Below are positions 34,841 to 48,227 of a stretch of DNA of 64,000 nucleotides, piece after piece; positions within the stretch are counted from its first letter, which is position 1; each line of letters begins with the position of its first letter. Below the pieces are notes generated by a model, which worked only from the letters and a program-made list of their open reading frames with translations, was not told the DNA's origin and searched no databases. A program made the translations under genes and the position numbers. The stretch comes from Cryptomeria japonica (Eukaryota; Streptophyta; Pinopsida; Cupressales; Cupressaceae), in assembly GCF_030272615.1 (NCBI RefSeq), contig NC_081415.1:194729195-194793194 (forward strand), read 5' to 3'.

Positions 34841-36023
34841 TGTAATGGTGAAAATTATGGTTAGGGTTAAATTAAGATAATAAAACCTCTAAGTGACCTA
34901 ATTAACCATCACATTGGTGAGGAGATGGAATATAATAGATCTAGCCTTGAAAGACCAAGATTTTGATCAGATTCTATGCTCCTTTTGATAGGGGCTTTTT
35001 CCTTCCTAAATTGAATTGAATTGAATTGTTGAATATTAGGGTAAGATAGTGAACTATTGAAGTAATATGAGGAAAAAGGTAAGCTTCAGATGTCATGTGA
35101 AGCCGACAACCTATGTATATGAGAAAAATAATATGTTTCGACTATGTTCCCAAAAATTTGTGTTGATTTTTCTGAACAAGGTAGTATCAATTTACCATGG
35201 TCCTCCAAATTTATCATTGTTGAAAGATGAACCTATTCATCTCTATTAATTCTATTGATCCTCTTGATTACAACTCTATACATTTTCCTTCACATAGAGA
35301 AAAGGGGACATATGTTGGGATTGGGGTTCGCCTTAGGTCAACCATTGGTTTTGGAATTAACCATTATATTGAATTGATAAATATAAATAAAATACTATAG
35401 TAAAATGCTTTCCTTTAGAGGGAAAGGCTGAAAATGCTCAAAACACTAATGATATACCTTAATGAAGTTTTGTTTGACTCCACCAGGTAATTAGGGTTTC
35501 ATGTAGGTTGTCTTCATAAAACATAGATCATGAATGTCATCTCCAATGCTTTAATCTTGGCTTCAATTTTTCTCTAATGCTTGATGAAAAATTTATTGCT
35601 TTCTCACTTCAATTTAGGATCTCAATTTTACCTTTTTGAATTGATTAGGAATTGAATTAGGGTTAAAATGAAAGGGGCAGACCTCATTTTATACTTTCTT
35701 GTCAAAAAATCAAATTGAATTTCCATAATAGGGTGACATGGGGCTAGATTTATCACTCACCAAAGATGGCCGTTAGAGGAAACCAATTTGGGGCTTATTT
35801 AAGAGGCTCGGGGAATATATGCCTTGCTCCTATTTTAGGACTAGGATGTGGTACATCTTGGTCTTAGAAATAAAGACTCCAAACTAGGGGCTAAGCTAGG
35901 AAATTGATGAAAATGTGAAGTAGATGGGTGGTGTGAGCAGAATCACTATTGAAAAAAGGCCTTGGAAGACAAAACACCAAAGCGAGGAAAAAATTGTAGG
36001 TGAGTACAATTTAGGATGCTACA
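34841..36023 (-). mobile_element. Gypsy LTR (copy A), followed by about 365 bases of internal sequence
   Basis: 1183 bp, TGTAATGG...GCTACA, the counterpart of 46431-47611. Internal DNA continues to 36389 and stops at the tandem-duplication junction. It is therefore a by-product of the 12-kb duplication, not an independent insertion: its left flank CATAT matches that of the full element. Confidence 0.85.
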
Positions 36024-37032
36024 TTTAGCCCCAACTTTAGCGATATTATAAGACATAGCATAGTCATGGTAAAGTACAAATGTTTGTATTGAAAACTTTG
36101 ACCAAGATATCAAAGAGACAAGATGTGCCAAGCCCCCTATGCCTTTAGAATCTTACTACCCCAATATCAAGACAAAATGGACATTATAGGAAAGGGGAAA
36201 GGAAGAGAGGACATGACTAATAGCCTAGTAAGTTTTTCTTATTATGTGTCATGAAAAACAAAAAATACCAAATTACAAAGCAAAAGGATCAGTTTGCAAG
36301 TAATTTAAGTATTGAAACATTTCATGGTGTGTGCATAAAGTGTAATATTGAGGAGAGTGTATGGCCCCACATCTAATCAATTGTATATGTATTCATACTA
36401 TACGAGCATAAATTCTTTAAAAAATAAACAATTCTGTAAAATATTCCTAAAAAAATTCCAAAATAGAATGCATCATGAGGTTGATCCCATTCAGACTATT
36501 GACCTCATTTAGATTAGAGATATAAAGTATACAACACTGATCCAGCATATATTAATACATATCATTTAAATAGATATATAAAATAAACCACTTGGAAGTA
36601 AGATTATATTCAACATACATATAGAAATGAAAGAATCAATATCTAGTGAGATGTATGAAGCAAAATTCTAATTTGTATCCTTGTAATTTTTTGATATCCA
36701 CCATTTTGATATATAAGATAAATATAAATCTAAAAAAATTAAATTTTATTATTAGAAAAATAAAATATTGAACATTTATCACTAATATATGAAATCTAAG
36801 ATCAAAAAACCAAACAAATATTATTATTTAAGAAAAAACTCATCAATAAATATAAAATCCCAATTTGGTCTATGCATATATCAACACACCAAAGCTATCC
36901 TATTATGCACCTATTTTAAATCAGTTTTTTTTTTATAAAAATACAGCTATTTATCATCCTACTAATTCGATAAGATATATTTCTATTACCAAGATGAAAA
37001 TATATTAAAAATTGTATGAAATTTAATATAAC

Positions 37033-37973
37033 CTGCCAATTCCATAGGCCAGTATGAGCCCATTGCAGTGGAATAGTAACATCACCAATATGATGGTCAG
37101 AGTTTCCATTTCCAGCAATTCCATAGTGCACAACTCCATTTATGTTGAAGAAACTAAAGAGAAGCTGGGTGGTTATTGCTGCATTCATCTGTACATCCAA
37201 ATACCAACATTAGTGGGCTGTGTGCTGTGAGTTGGAGTTACTTAAGGCCTGCTACTCTTATTGATAATTCGAAAATTGCTTTGATTAAAGGATAAGGACT
37301 GATTTTATTTTACCAATTAGCTTACATTTAAACATTAACTAGATGATCTCCATCGCTATGCAAAGCTTAGAAGAGAAAAACCTATTTTTCAGATTGGCAA
37401 TATAAACTTTTATCAAGAATCAACAATAAAATCTTATTTTCTTTTGCCATAAGATGTTTAAATGACCTTTATATTTGTGGGTTTTACTTTATATATATAT
37501 ATAAAAAGCTAAATTCAATTCCTAACATTTCCAGTCCTCATTATCTTTTTGGGCACATGACATAACCCATTAAACATCAGACTTTTTCAATGCAATTACC
37601 ATTCCCATCCCTTTCATGACGACAATGACCTTCTGATCTGCAATAGCTCCTACATGGAATGTCCTTCCTGCAGAGCAACAAGTGTAGATGTAATAAAGTT
37701 TTATATAAGTCTAAAAATAGTTCCATGTAAGAAAGAGCAGGCAAGAAAATTACCAGAAAGATCTACGTAGGAGACGTTTTCATTGACTATAAAATTTGGG
37801 GGTTGTAGTAGGGGCTCCATTTCAAAAGTATTGGGAACAACCAAGCCCATGTAAGGGCCATCACTGTTAATTATATTAACATGGCCAAGAACCTTTGCCG
37901 AGTGCTCTGCATTACATACAATGGCCATGAAAATTAGCAGGAGCACTTGAATATGCACCAACTTCAGAGCCAT
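37033..37973 (-). pseudogene. 5' partial copy of the bark storage protein-like gene (exons 1-3 only)
   Basis: Exon 1 37973-37754, exon 2 37667-37600 and exon 3 37188-37033 keep the reading frame, start codon, signal peptide and GT-AG sites of the intact gene. There are only a few replacements (H58P in exon 1, R to T and T to K in exon 2). Intron 3 is cut at 36391 by the duplication junction, and what follows is gypsy-element sequence, so exons 4-6, with the catalytic Met-Glu and Asp regions, are missing. With its upstream region copied as well, it could still be transcribed into a truncated or chimeric RNA, but it is a 3'-truncated pseudogene. Confidence 0.9.
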
Positions 37974-38340
37974 ACTGAAATCACAAAGCAAACTCGTGAT
38001 TCAAAGAGAGATTTGGGGTGTGGGTAGTAGAAGGTATGAAGGGCTTTTATTAAACTACCTAGAATTAGGTGTTATTTGGGGTGGGTAGTTGTCCCCACTT
38101 TGAAATGTGATATATTTGAAGATTTATTTTACTTTAATTTTTTAAAAAGTTTTATAAAAAAAAAACTAATATGTCAAATGAAAATAAAATATAATATTTT
38201 TTATCCAAAACATTAAAAATTTATGTATTTATGTATGTATATAAGGATAAAATAATTGATTGTAGAATTTGGTTAGGTTTCTCACAAAGGTTCAATTTTT
38301 GGTTTTGAAATTAAGTTAGGTTTCCAATTAGTTTTGTACC

Positions 38341-38868
38341 CATTGTCTTCTCTCTCTGATCAGCTAGTATAGAAAGTCATTTATGATTTTTTTTTAAAAA
38401 TATAATATATATATATAAAAGCTATTGTTCTTTTATCTTCAAAAAATAAAAAATAATAATTTTGAAGTAAAATAAATTCTTATAAGTAAATAAATAACTT
38501 CAAATTAATAATGTAAAGATTTTGATTTTGAAAGTCTCCTAAATAGCTATGTCACAAGCGAGGAAAATTGTTTTCTTTGGGTCAGTAAGGAGATTAATAT
38601 GTTGAAGGATGGAATTAAGGGCATCATTGATATTTTTACTGAGAAGTCTATGCCAATATAAATGGCAAACTTCTTGAATTGGTCAGTAGGAAATAAGTTT
38701 GGAAGAGATTAAGGACAACCTGAAGAATTTGGTTGATATTAGCAGGGAATCCATGAATAACAACGAGCCAAACTTGCAAGGTAGGGGACTTCATACCACT
38801 ACCAGCCCCTATATGAGGACAAGAAGAAGATTACCTCCAGGTTCATCATGGATGAGCTTGAGGAAATC
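38341..38868. other. Sequence present in copy B, largely missing in copy A
   Basis: About 528 bases lie between 'gttttgtacc' and 'caacaagagt' in copy B; copy A has about 45 bases there (25955-25995). It contains a coding-like but broken plus-strand stretch and an A/T-rich part. A deletion in A is as likely as an insertion in B. I could not assign it to an element. Confidence 0.6.
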
Positions 38869-41036
38869 AACAAGAGTATGATCCAAAATTTTTTTGCACT
38901 GATGCAATCTCTAGTTTAGTGTGTTTTAGGTTTTAGCTATTTCTATTTTTTTTTGTGTGTGTGGGCTTGACCCCTGTTTCTGTAGTTGTTTTGTCATTGA
39001 TTCTGGACTGGATACATTTTTTTTTTGTATTGCTCTTTGACCCATTTATCATAATAAAAAACTTCAAATTAATAATGTAGATGAATTTCAATTATTAAAA
39101 AAATGTTACATGTATCTTCTTAAACAATATCTTAGCTACTAAAAATTTCAACATCTCTCCTCTCTTCAATTAGAACATCTTACGATTAATAACATGCTCC
39201 ATTTGTTTTAATATGCATGACTCAAAAATCTTAGAAGATGTTCCATTTTAATTTAGAAATTTTTTCTTTTAAAAGAAAAGTGAAAAGAGATCCAAATCAA
39301 AATATATATTAAAAAAAATATTTCAATTAGCTGATCACAATTAGTTAAAGTGATGATTTGTTCATTGGTTACCAATGATTTATTATTTGATCCGCAAGCT
39401 GCTAGCCCAGCCAGGGCCTTCATGAATTAAAGTGAAAAGAGATCAAATCAAAATATATATATATATAAAAGATAATTCAGGAGCCAAGGACTGAGGGTAT
39501 CCATTCCCCCAATTCGCTTAGGGCAAGTCATTCAACTTCACGAGTAGACCAAAAGCCCATTGACTTTCACTAATTTTCAAATTATAAACATTTTACAAAT
39601 TAAAAATTTTAACATTTATCTTCCCACTTAAAAACACATTAATATAAATCCTTCACAATTCAGATAAAACACATTTTTTTGAATTCTTCAATGTTTAAAC
39701 ATGCATTTCCCCTTCTCAAATTAGGTTTTTCTAAAAACCGAAAAGCCCACCTTATGTAGAGTACCAAATGTCGATTCAATGGAATTATAAAATCTGTGTT
39801 AAATCTCCTTGAAAAATTCACCGCAGCTGTTCTTATCCAAAAGAGAAAAACATGTAATGCATGCAACCATCTTCAGTCGTTTACGTTAATAACAAAGAAG
39901 AAAGGATTGATAAGATTTTCTTATTAAAAATAAAATAGAATTGGACAAGTTGAACTGCAAAAGATTCGCCAAATTCTTTCAACAGTGGAGGAATGCCCTT
40001 TCAATTTGTTATTTTGAACGCGATCTAATTGTTTTTTCAAAAGCTGGTTGTTTTATTTATTTGTCGCCAAGTAGTTTAAGGCCATTAATGTCAGTAGTCA
40101 TAGCCTGCAAATTGATAATAAACATAGTATTATTGGCACTAAGATATAGATAGGTTTTGCACGCTGAAAAATATTGGGTTTGCGTGATATGAACAATATT
40201 GTCCTCAACAATGATAATGATTAGGAGTCTATTCAACTCTTGTTTCTTATAATAAATAATTTCAACTTGCATGGCAAATAACATGTGTCTACAACTAAAA
40301 TTATTGATAATTCCTTGAAAGACGAATGAGAACTACTGAATATTATTTTATTGATTATAAAATTTATGAACATCACATAATTGAGATATGTGAAAAAGAT
40401 ATAAAGTATTGAAAGTGAACAATAAAAAATATAATATAAAGTAGTCCAGATGAATCTATGATTTCTATTGATTCTTTGTATAATAGGTAATAGATAAACT
40501 TAACTTGCAATGGAAGGTAAAACAAGTTTAATACATTTAAATATTGTAGAAATGAGAAAAAATTAATTATCTGATTATCTTCACAATACCATTTCAAAGG
40601 CACAACCTCTAATAGAGCCTACACTCAAATTAAAAATATGTCAAGATATCTTTGGATTAATTAATCACTAGAATATGTAGAATATAGCTAAAGACAATTG
40701 TTACCATCTTATGCATGTGAGATAATTATTTTATATTGACAATTTGTGAGATAACTTACAACACATATGTATCCTTTTATAAAAATGGCTCAAGTGTGAT
40801 TTACAAAGTATATGTTCTAAGTAATACTAGTTGGCATGAAGTAGAATGAACGACATAACACAAAACTCCATTGCTAGTCTATAAGGTCAAGTAGATTTAA
40901 TGTTTTAAAACATGATAAACCTAATATTGTTTCTACCTATCATTAGAGCCTTATCTTTTTCTCTTGGCTCCCTCCTTTTCTATTTATATCTTCTACATTA
41001 TCTATTTGGAATTACCTAGATCCATCATCCTCTATC

Positions 41037-43950
41037 TTCGAGAAAAAATTCATCCTCCATTAGTTCACTACTCCTTTATTATCTTTGTCACTTCCTTAAA
41101 CATTTCTTAAATCTCATGTTATCTTGATCCTAATTCTCAATGAAACGCCCTTCTAAACACTTCCCAAGTTTGGTAACGTAATCAACTATTGATTACATAG
41201 GTACATGAAACATATCCTTTTAAGGATGTAATTTATATTAAGGATCAATAATAATCAAATAAGAATAATTTTGTAACCTCTTGCTCATACTCTCAACCTA
41301 CTCCATAGATATCTAGATTAGTCTTTCTTTTATTATAACAATTTGTTTGCAAATGTCATTCATAGTGCAAAGAACACTAAATATATAGTATCATTCTCTA
41401 GAAGATGCCATGAATACTATTATGGAAATCCTAGATGAATTAGAATAGGAATGCACCTTACCAACATGTTGGGAATGGGGGTTTGCCTTAGGTCAAACCC
41501 TGGTTTTGGAATTAACCATGAAATTGAATTGATAAATGTAATTGAAAGACTATAGTAAAATGCTTTCCTTTTGAGGGAAAGGCTGAAAATCCTTGAAACA
41601 CTAATGATATACCTTAATGAAGCTTTGTATCTCTTCACCAGGTAATTAGGGTTTCATATAGGTTGTCTTCAAAAAACATAGATCATGAATGTCATCTGCA
41701 ATGCTTGAATCTTGACTTCACTTCTACTCCAATGCTTGATGAAAGACTAATTGCTTACTCACTTCAATTTAGGATCTCAATTTTACCTTTTTGACTTGAT
41801 TAGGAATTAAATTAGGGTTAAAATGAGAGAGGTAGACTTCGTTTTATACTTGTTTGTCAAAAAATTAAATTGAATTTCCACAACAGGGTGACATGGGGCT
41901 AGTTTTCTCGCTCACCAAAGATGACTGTTAGAGGGGGGCAATTTGGGGCTTATTTAAGAAGTCCATGACATATACGCCTTGGTCCTAGTTTAGGACCAAG
42001 GCGTGGTACATCTTGGTCCTGATTTGGAACCAAGGCATGGTACATCTTGGTCTTGAAAATCAAGACTCCAAACTAGGGGCTAAGATAGAAAATTGATGAA
42101 AATAAGAAGTAGATGGGTGGTGTGAGTAGAATTAGTATTGCAATAAGGCCTTAGAAGACAAAACACCAAAGTGAGGCCTAAGTAAGGACAAAATTGTAGG
42201 CAAGTACAATTTTGGATGCTACATTTAGCCCCAACTTTAGCAAGAGTATGAGACATATCATACTCATGGTAAAGTACAAAGGTTTGTATTGAAAACTTTC
42301 ACCAAGATATAAAAGAGACAAGATGTGTCAAGCCCCCAAAAACTTTAGAATCTTACTACCTAATATCAAGACAAAAGAGACATTATAGGAAAGGGTAAAG
42401 AAAGAGAGGACATGACTACTAGCCTAATAAGGTTTTCTTACTATGAGTCATGAAAACCAAATTTAAATGCAAAAATATCAGTTTGCAAAGTAATTCGAGA
42501 AAAAATTCATCCTCCATTAGTTCACTACTCCTTTATTATCTTTGTCACTTCCTTAAACATTTCTTAAATCTCATGTTATCTTGATCCTAATTCTCAATGA
42601 AACGCCCTTCTAAACACTTCCCAAGTTTGGTAACGTAATCAACTATTGATTACATAGGTACATGAAACATATCCTTTTAAGGATGTAATTTATATTAAGG
42701 ATCAATAATAATCAAATAAGAATAATTTTGTAACCTCTTGCTCATACTCTCAACCTACTCCATAGATATCTAGATTAGTCTTTCTTTTATTATAACAATT
42801 TGTTTGCAAATGTCATTCATAGTGCAAAGAACACTAAATATATAGTATCATTCTCTAGAAGATGCCATGAATACTATTATGGAAATCCTAGATGAATTAG
42901 AATAGGAATGCACCTTACCAACATGTTGGGAATGGGGGTTTGCCTTAGGTCAAACCCTGGTTTTGGAATTAACCATGAAATTGAATTGATAAATGTAATT
43001 GAAAGACTATAGTAAAATGCTTTCCTTTTGAGGGAAAGGCTGAAAATCCTTGAAACACTAATGATATACCTTAATGAAGCTTTGTATCTCTTCACCAGGT
43101 AATTAGGGTTTCATATAGGTTGTCTTCAAAAAACATAGATCATGAATGTCATCTGCAATGCTTGAATCTTGACTTCACTTCTACTCCAATGCTTGATGAA
43201 AGACTAATTGCTTACTCACTTCAATTTAGGATCTCAATTTTACCTTTTTGACTTGATTAGGAATTAAATTAGGGTTAAAATGAGAGAGGTAGACTTCGTT
43301 TTATACTTGTTTGTCAAAAAATTAAATTGAATTTCCACAACAGGGTGACATGGGGCTAGTTTTCTCGCTCACCAAAGATGACTGTTAGAGGGGGGCAATT
43401 TGGGGCTTATTTAAGAAGTCCATGACATATACGCCTTGGTCCTAGTTTAGGACCAAGGCGTGGTACATCTTGGTCCTGATTTGGAACCAAGGCATGGTAC
43501 ATCTTGGTCTTGAAAATCAAGACTCCAAACTAGGGGCTAAGATAGAAAATTGATGAAAATAAGAAGTAGATGGGTGGTGTGAGTAGAATTAGTATTGCAA
43601 TAAGGCCTTAGAAGACAAAACACCAAAGTGAGGCCTAAGTAAGGACAAAATTGTAGGCAAGTACAATTTTGGATGCTACATTTAGCCCCAACTTTAGCAA
43701 GAGTATGAGACATATCATACTCATGGTAAAGTACAAAGGTTTGTATTGAAAACTTTCACCAAGATATAAAAGAGACAAGATGTGTCAAGCCCCCAAAAAC
43801 TTTAGAATCTTACTACCTAATATCAAGACAAAAGAGACATTATAGGAAAGGGTAAAGAAAGAGAGGACATGACTACTAGCCTAATAAGGTTTTCTTACTA
43901 TGAGTCATGAAAACCAAATTTAAATGCAAAAATATCAGTTTGCAAAGTAA
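41037..43950. repeat. Direct tandem duplication, 1,457-bp unit
   Basis: 41037-42493 and 42494-43950 read the same everywhere I compared them, including identical 72-codon open frames at 41420-41638 and 42877-43095 (offset exactly 1,457). The unit spans the deletion junction at about 41468, so it arose after that deletion. The near-absence of differences means a very recent event or an assembly artefact. Confidence 0.85.
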
Positions 43951-44125
43951 TTTGAGTATTAAAACATGTCATGGGATGTGCATAAAGAGGAATATTGACA
44001 TAAGTGTATGCCCCCACATTTAAGTGATTGCATACATATTATTGGGAGCAATTCCTATAAGGTAGCATATATCTACAAAACAAGTACATTACCATAATGA
44101 GATGCCCCAAGAAAGGAAAAATCAT

Positions 44126-45681
44126 TTATTTTTATGGAAAAGCATTTGAAGGAAAGAGGAATATGGGAGGTCTATTGTGATAAATAAAGAGTTTGATTAC
44201 AAGAAATGACATAGTGTGAGATGTATAGACTATGATCAGTGCTCCAATTTTAATGTTTGATGTCATTGTCATCAAAGTAGTACACAACTATTTCTTGGAC
44301 ATAAGTGAACAATAATTTCCATGATACACGTTAGAAATTTGAAGTCTAGAGGTCACATTTCTAAAGGTATGCCTGAATTATTCTTTGCAAAAAGAAGAAA
44401 AAAATGAATGACATATTTTGCCCGAATCTTGGTTTAACCTAAATTCTAGTTAGAGATAGTTATTTTGTGAAAAGGTGTGGGCTTTATTTTTGCAATTGGA
44501 GAAATAAGGAGAGTAAGAGCTTAATTTAGATTACATGTCAAAATTTGAGGGGATTTAAATTTGTATAGGAAATTATTTGTAAGGGGTTATCATCAGTTGA
44601 AATCAATATTTTTATATATGATCATATATCTCATGGCTAAGACCATTCTAGATATATTTGACAATTATTTCAAAAAATATATGTGTGATATCAAATGGAT
44701 AGAGTGTAACGAAGTCTTATCAAAGGTTGGAGATAATGGAGGTAGGAGGTCTTTTATCATCCCAAGCTAGCTTCTCACTTATGAATTATTCACTATATGA
44801 GAAGCATATTTTTATATTTTTGTCTTTGAAAAAAAGAGGAGCCTTGACATTATGTGTCTTTGAAGAAAAGAGGGGGTTGGCATTTCATGTCCCTTCAAGG
44901 AGCAAGGTGGGGGCGAGATTTTTGGTGGGTGCACTTGGTGTATTCACATTTTGTTGATGATATGTCGAGTACTTAAGGAGGCATTAGACACCCTCAAAGG
45001 AGATGTGGATTTTCAGAGGTAATGTGTCTCATGTGCAAATCTTTGGTTGACTATTTGTGTAATAGAAGAGGGATTGTTTGCAAAGCACTTGAGGATATGT
45101 TAGACACACTCGGAAGAGATGTGGACTTTCAAACAAAAGGCATCACATATGTAGCACTAGAGAAGGCATTAGTCACACTCGAAGGAGATGTGAAATTTCA
45201 GAGAAAATGTGTCTCATTGTGCATGGAGGATGGGTACACTTTTATGTTCTCTCATGTTGTGCAAATGGCTGTAGGTTCTATAGTTAGGAGATCCACTGAT
45301 GTAGTCACTTCAGTGTTTCTTGGGTGATCAAGGAGGATTGGTGAAGGCACTTCATCAAATTCTCCAGAAGGGTTTGGTTCAAAACCCTTGCAATGTTCCA
45401 CTCTTGTTTGGATTAATGTAATAAGGGGGGAATGTTTACATATTACATTAGTTTTAAGATAGTTTAGATAGTGTAATAAATAAATAGTTAGTTTTTGATA
45501 GTTAGTCAATGGGAATTTGTTTCCCATAGAGTGGCTATGAATAATTTCATGGGTGTATAAAGCGACCTTTAAGCAATGTAAGGAGATCATGATATATTAG
45601 AATGAATCAATATATCATTTATGTAATTTGATACTCATCATGTAAATCTACAATCATTTGATTATGCTTATTGTTTCTTCA
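44126..45681 (+). mobile_element. Short-LTR element remnant in copy B
   Basis: Counterpart of 32536-34091: interior with the repeated-unit ORF (44974-45327), then the 3' LTR at 45433-45681. The 5' LTR and primer site are missing because copy B lost the equivalent of 28494-31336. Confidence 0.8.
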
Positions 45682-46430
45682 AAAGGTACTAAATTTATAT
45701 GTATTAATTTCATATGTATGACAATCTGATGATTAATTTGTGTGTTCAATTAAATTTTTGCCTTATTTTGTAGAATTTACAAATTTGAGTCTTGAAAATA
45801 AAAAGTAAATTAACCTATATTCAATGATATGTAATATATAAAGATGGAATTTCAATAAGGAAATAGCTTGCATCCACATAAATAATCTAGGGTAAATAGA
45901 CATGGAACATTTAAGTTATAAAATTAGCCATCAAGTAAAAAACACATATTTTAACAATCTACTAGGAAACAAGTAAGTTTCTTGTTTTATAAGGAAAATA
46001 AAATTTGAAAAAAGCTTGAAATATTGTACAACCTCTAGTTAATTAAATATAACCTAATATTAAAATGAAAAAGTATAATTAGGGGAGAAAATATCACTCT
46101 GAAAAGCATACCTAAAACGTATGGACATACTCACAACCCTAATTAGCTACACATTGACTAATTTTCCTTCAATGAAGTACAATATTGAGTCATAGAATAG
46201 AATGATTAAATATAGCCCAATACTCAAATGAACAAGTATAATTACAAGAAAAAATAATACTCCCAAAAGGATACCTAAAACCTATGGAGATACTCAAATC
46301 CCTAATTAGCTACACATTGACTACTTTTCCTTCAATCAAGTACAACATTGAATTATAGAATGGAATAAAATTCAAGCTTGAAAATGCCTAAAAAATCTTA
46401 TACAATCAAACTAACACATTTGTATCATAT

Positions 46431-47611
46431 TGTAATGGTGAAAATTAAGGTTAGGGTTAAATTAAGATAATAAAATCTCTAAGTGACCTAAAAACCATCA
46501 CATTGGGGAGGAGATGGAATATAATAGATCTATCCTTGAAAGACCAAGATTTTGATCAGATTCTATGCTCCTTTTGATAGGGGCTTTCTCCTTCCTAAAT
46601 TGAATTGAATTGAATTGTTGAATATAAGGGTAAGATAGTGAACTATTGAAGTAATATGAGGAAAACGGTAAGCTTCAGATGTCATGTGAAGCCGACAACC
46701 TATGTATATGAGCAAAATAATATGTTTCGACTTTGTTCTCAAAAATTTGTGTTGATTTTTCTGAACAAGGTAGTATCGATTCACCATGGTCCTCCAAATT
46801 TATCATTGTTGAAAGATGAACCTATTCATTTCTATTAATTCTATTGATCCTCTTGATTACAACTCTATACATTTTCCTTCACATAGAGAAAAGGGGACAT
46901 ATGTTGGGATTGGGGTTCGCCTTAGGTCAAACATTGGTTTTGGAATTAACCAATAAATTGAATTGATAAATATAATTAAAATACTATAGTAAAATGCTTT
47001 CCTTTAGAGGGAAAGGCTGAAAATGCTCGAAACACTAATGATATACCTTAATGAAGTTTTGTTTGACTCCACCAAGTAATTAGGGTTTCATGTAGGTTGT
47101 CTTCATAAAACATAGATCATGAATGTCATCTCCAATGCTTTAATCTTGACTTCAATTTTGCTCTAATGCTTGATGAAAAATTTATTGCTTTCTCACTTGA
47201 ATTTAGGATCTCAGTTTTAACTTTTTGAAATGATTAGGAATTGAATTAGGGTTAAAATTAAAGGGGTAGACCTCGTTTTATACTTTCTTGTCAAAAAATC
47301 AAATTGAATTTCTGTAATAGGGTGACATGGGGCTAGATTTATCGCTCACCAAAGATGGCCATTAGAGGGATCAATTTGGGGCTTATTTAAGAGGCCTGAG
47401 GAATATATGCCTTGCTCCTATTTTAGGCCTAGGATGTGGTACATCTTGGTCTTAGAAATAAAGAATCCAAACTAGGGGCTAAGCTAAGAAATTGATGAAA
47501 ATGTGAAGTAGATGGGTGGTGTGAGTAGAATCAGTATTGCAAAAAGGCCTTGGAAGACAAAACACCAAAGTGAGGAAAAAATTGTAGGCGAGTACAATTT
47601 AGGATGCTACA
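46431..47611 (-). repeat. 3' LTR of the gypsy element
   Basis: Left copy on the plus strand, 1181 bp, with a (TTGAA)n stretch near its start. The sequence right of it, 'tttagccccaac', is the complement of the polypurine tract. Confidence 0.85.
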
Positions 47612-48227
47612 TTTAGCCCCAACTTTAGTGAGATTATAAGACATAGCATACTCATGGTAAAGTACAAATGTTTTTATTGAAAACTTTCACCAAGATATCA
47701 AAGAGACAAGATGTGTCAAGCCCCCTTTGCCTTTAGAATCTTACTACCCCAATATCAAGACAAAAAGGGACATTATAGGAAAGGGGAAAGAAAGAGAGGA
47801 CATGACTAATAGCCTAGTAAGTTTTTCTTATTATGTGTCATGAAAAACAAAAAATACCAAATTACAAATAAAAAGGATCAGTTTGCAAGTAATTTAAGTA
47901 TTGAAACATGTCATGGTGTGTGCATAAAGTGTAATATTGAGGAGAGTGTATGGCCCCACATTTAATCAATTGTATATGGATTATTGAGAGCAATTTCTTT
48001 AAGGTAGAATGCATCTACAAAACAAGCACGTTACCACAATGGGATGCCCCCAAGAAAGGACAGATCAAAGGATAATGGTCACAAAACATAAAATAAAATA
48101 AGTGATCCACTATATTGTGGGTCAATATGGAATTCACCTCATCCTCCAAAGGTAGTGGAACTAAAATCACAATGGAAGAAGGGAACATGTGTCTTTTGAG
48201 TCAACATGGAAGAGACCAAAAGAGATC

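Larger units (their letters stand above)
24074..36389. repeat. Tandem segmental duplication, copy A
   Basis: Corresponds in order to 36391-47978. Blocks: 24074-28493 matches 36391-41468 (apart from local indels); 31337-36389 matches about 42925-47978 at a near-constant offset of 11,589-11,590. It holds exons 1-3 of the intact gene, their 5' flank, the short-LTR element and the left LTR plus about 365 bases of the gypsy element. No other gene was recognised in 25746-29281 apart from short simple repeats. Confidence 0.9.
36391..47978. repeat. Tandem segmental duplication, copy B
   Basis: Direct repeat of copy A, starting at 'attcatacta' (36391, equal to 24074). The left junction joins gypsy internal sequence (equal to 47978) to intron-3 sequence (equal to 24074). 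Relative to A it lacks 28494-31336, contains a 1,457-bp internal tandem duplication, and has extra sequence at about 36787-36900 and 38341-38868. Confidence 0.9.

Noticed and set aside
41420-43095. Two identical 72-codon minus-strand ORFs as a duplicated gene
   Set aside because: They lie within gypsy LTR sequence plus flank and have no domain; identity reflects the 1,457-bp duplication.
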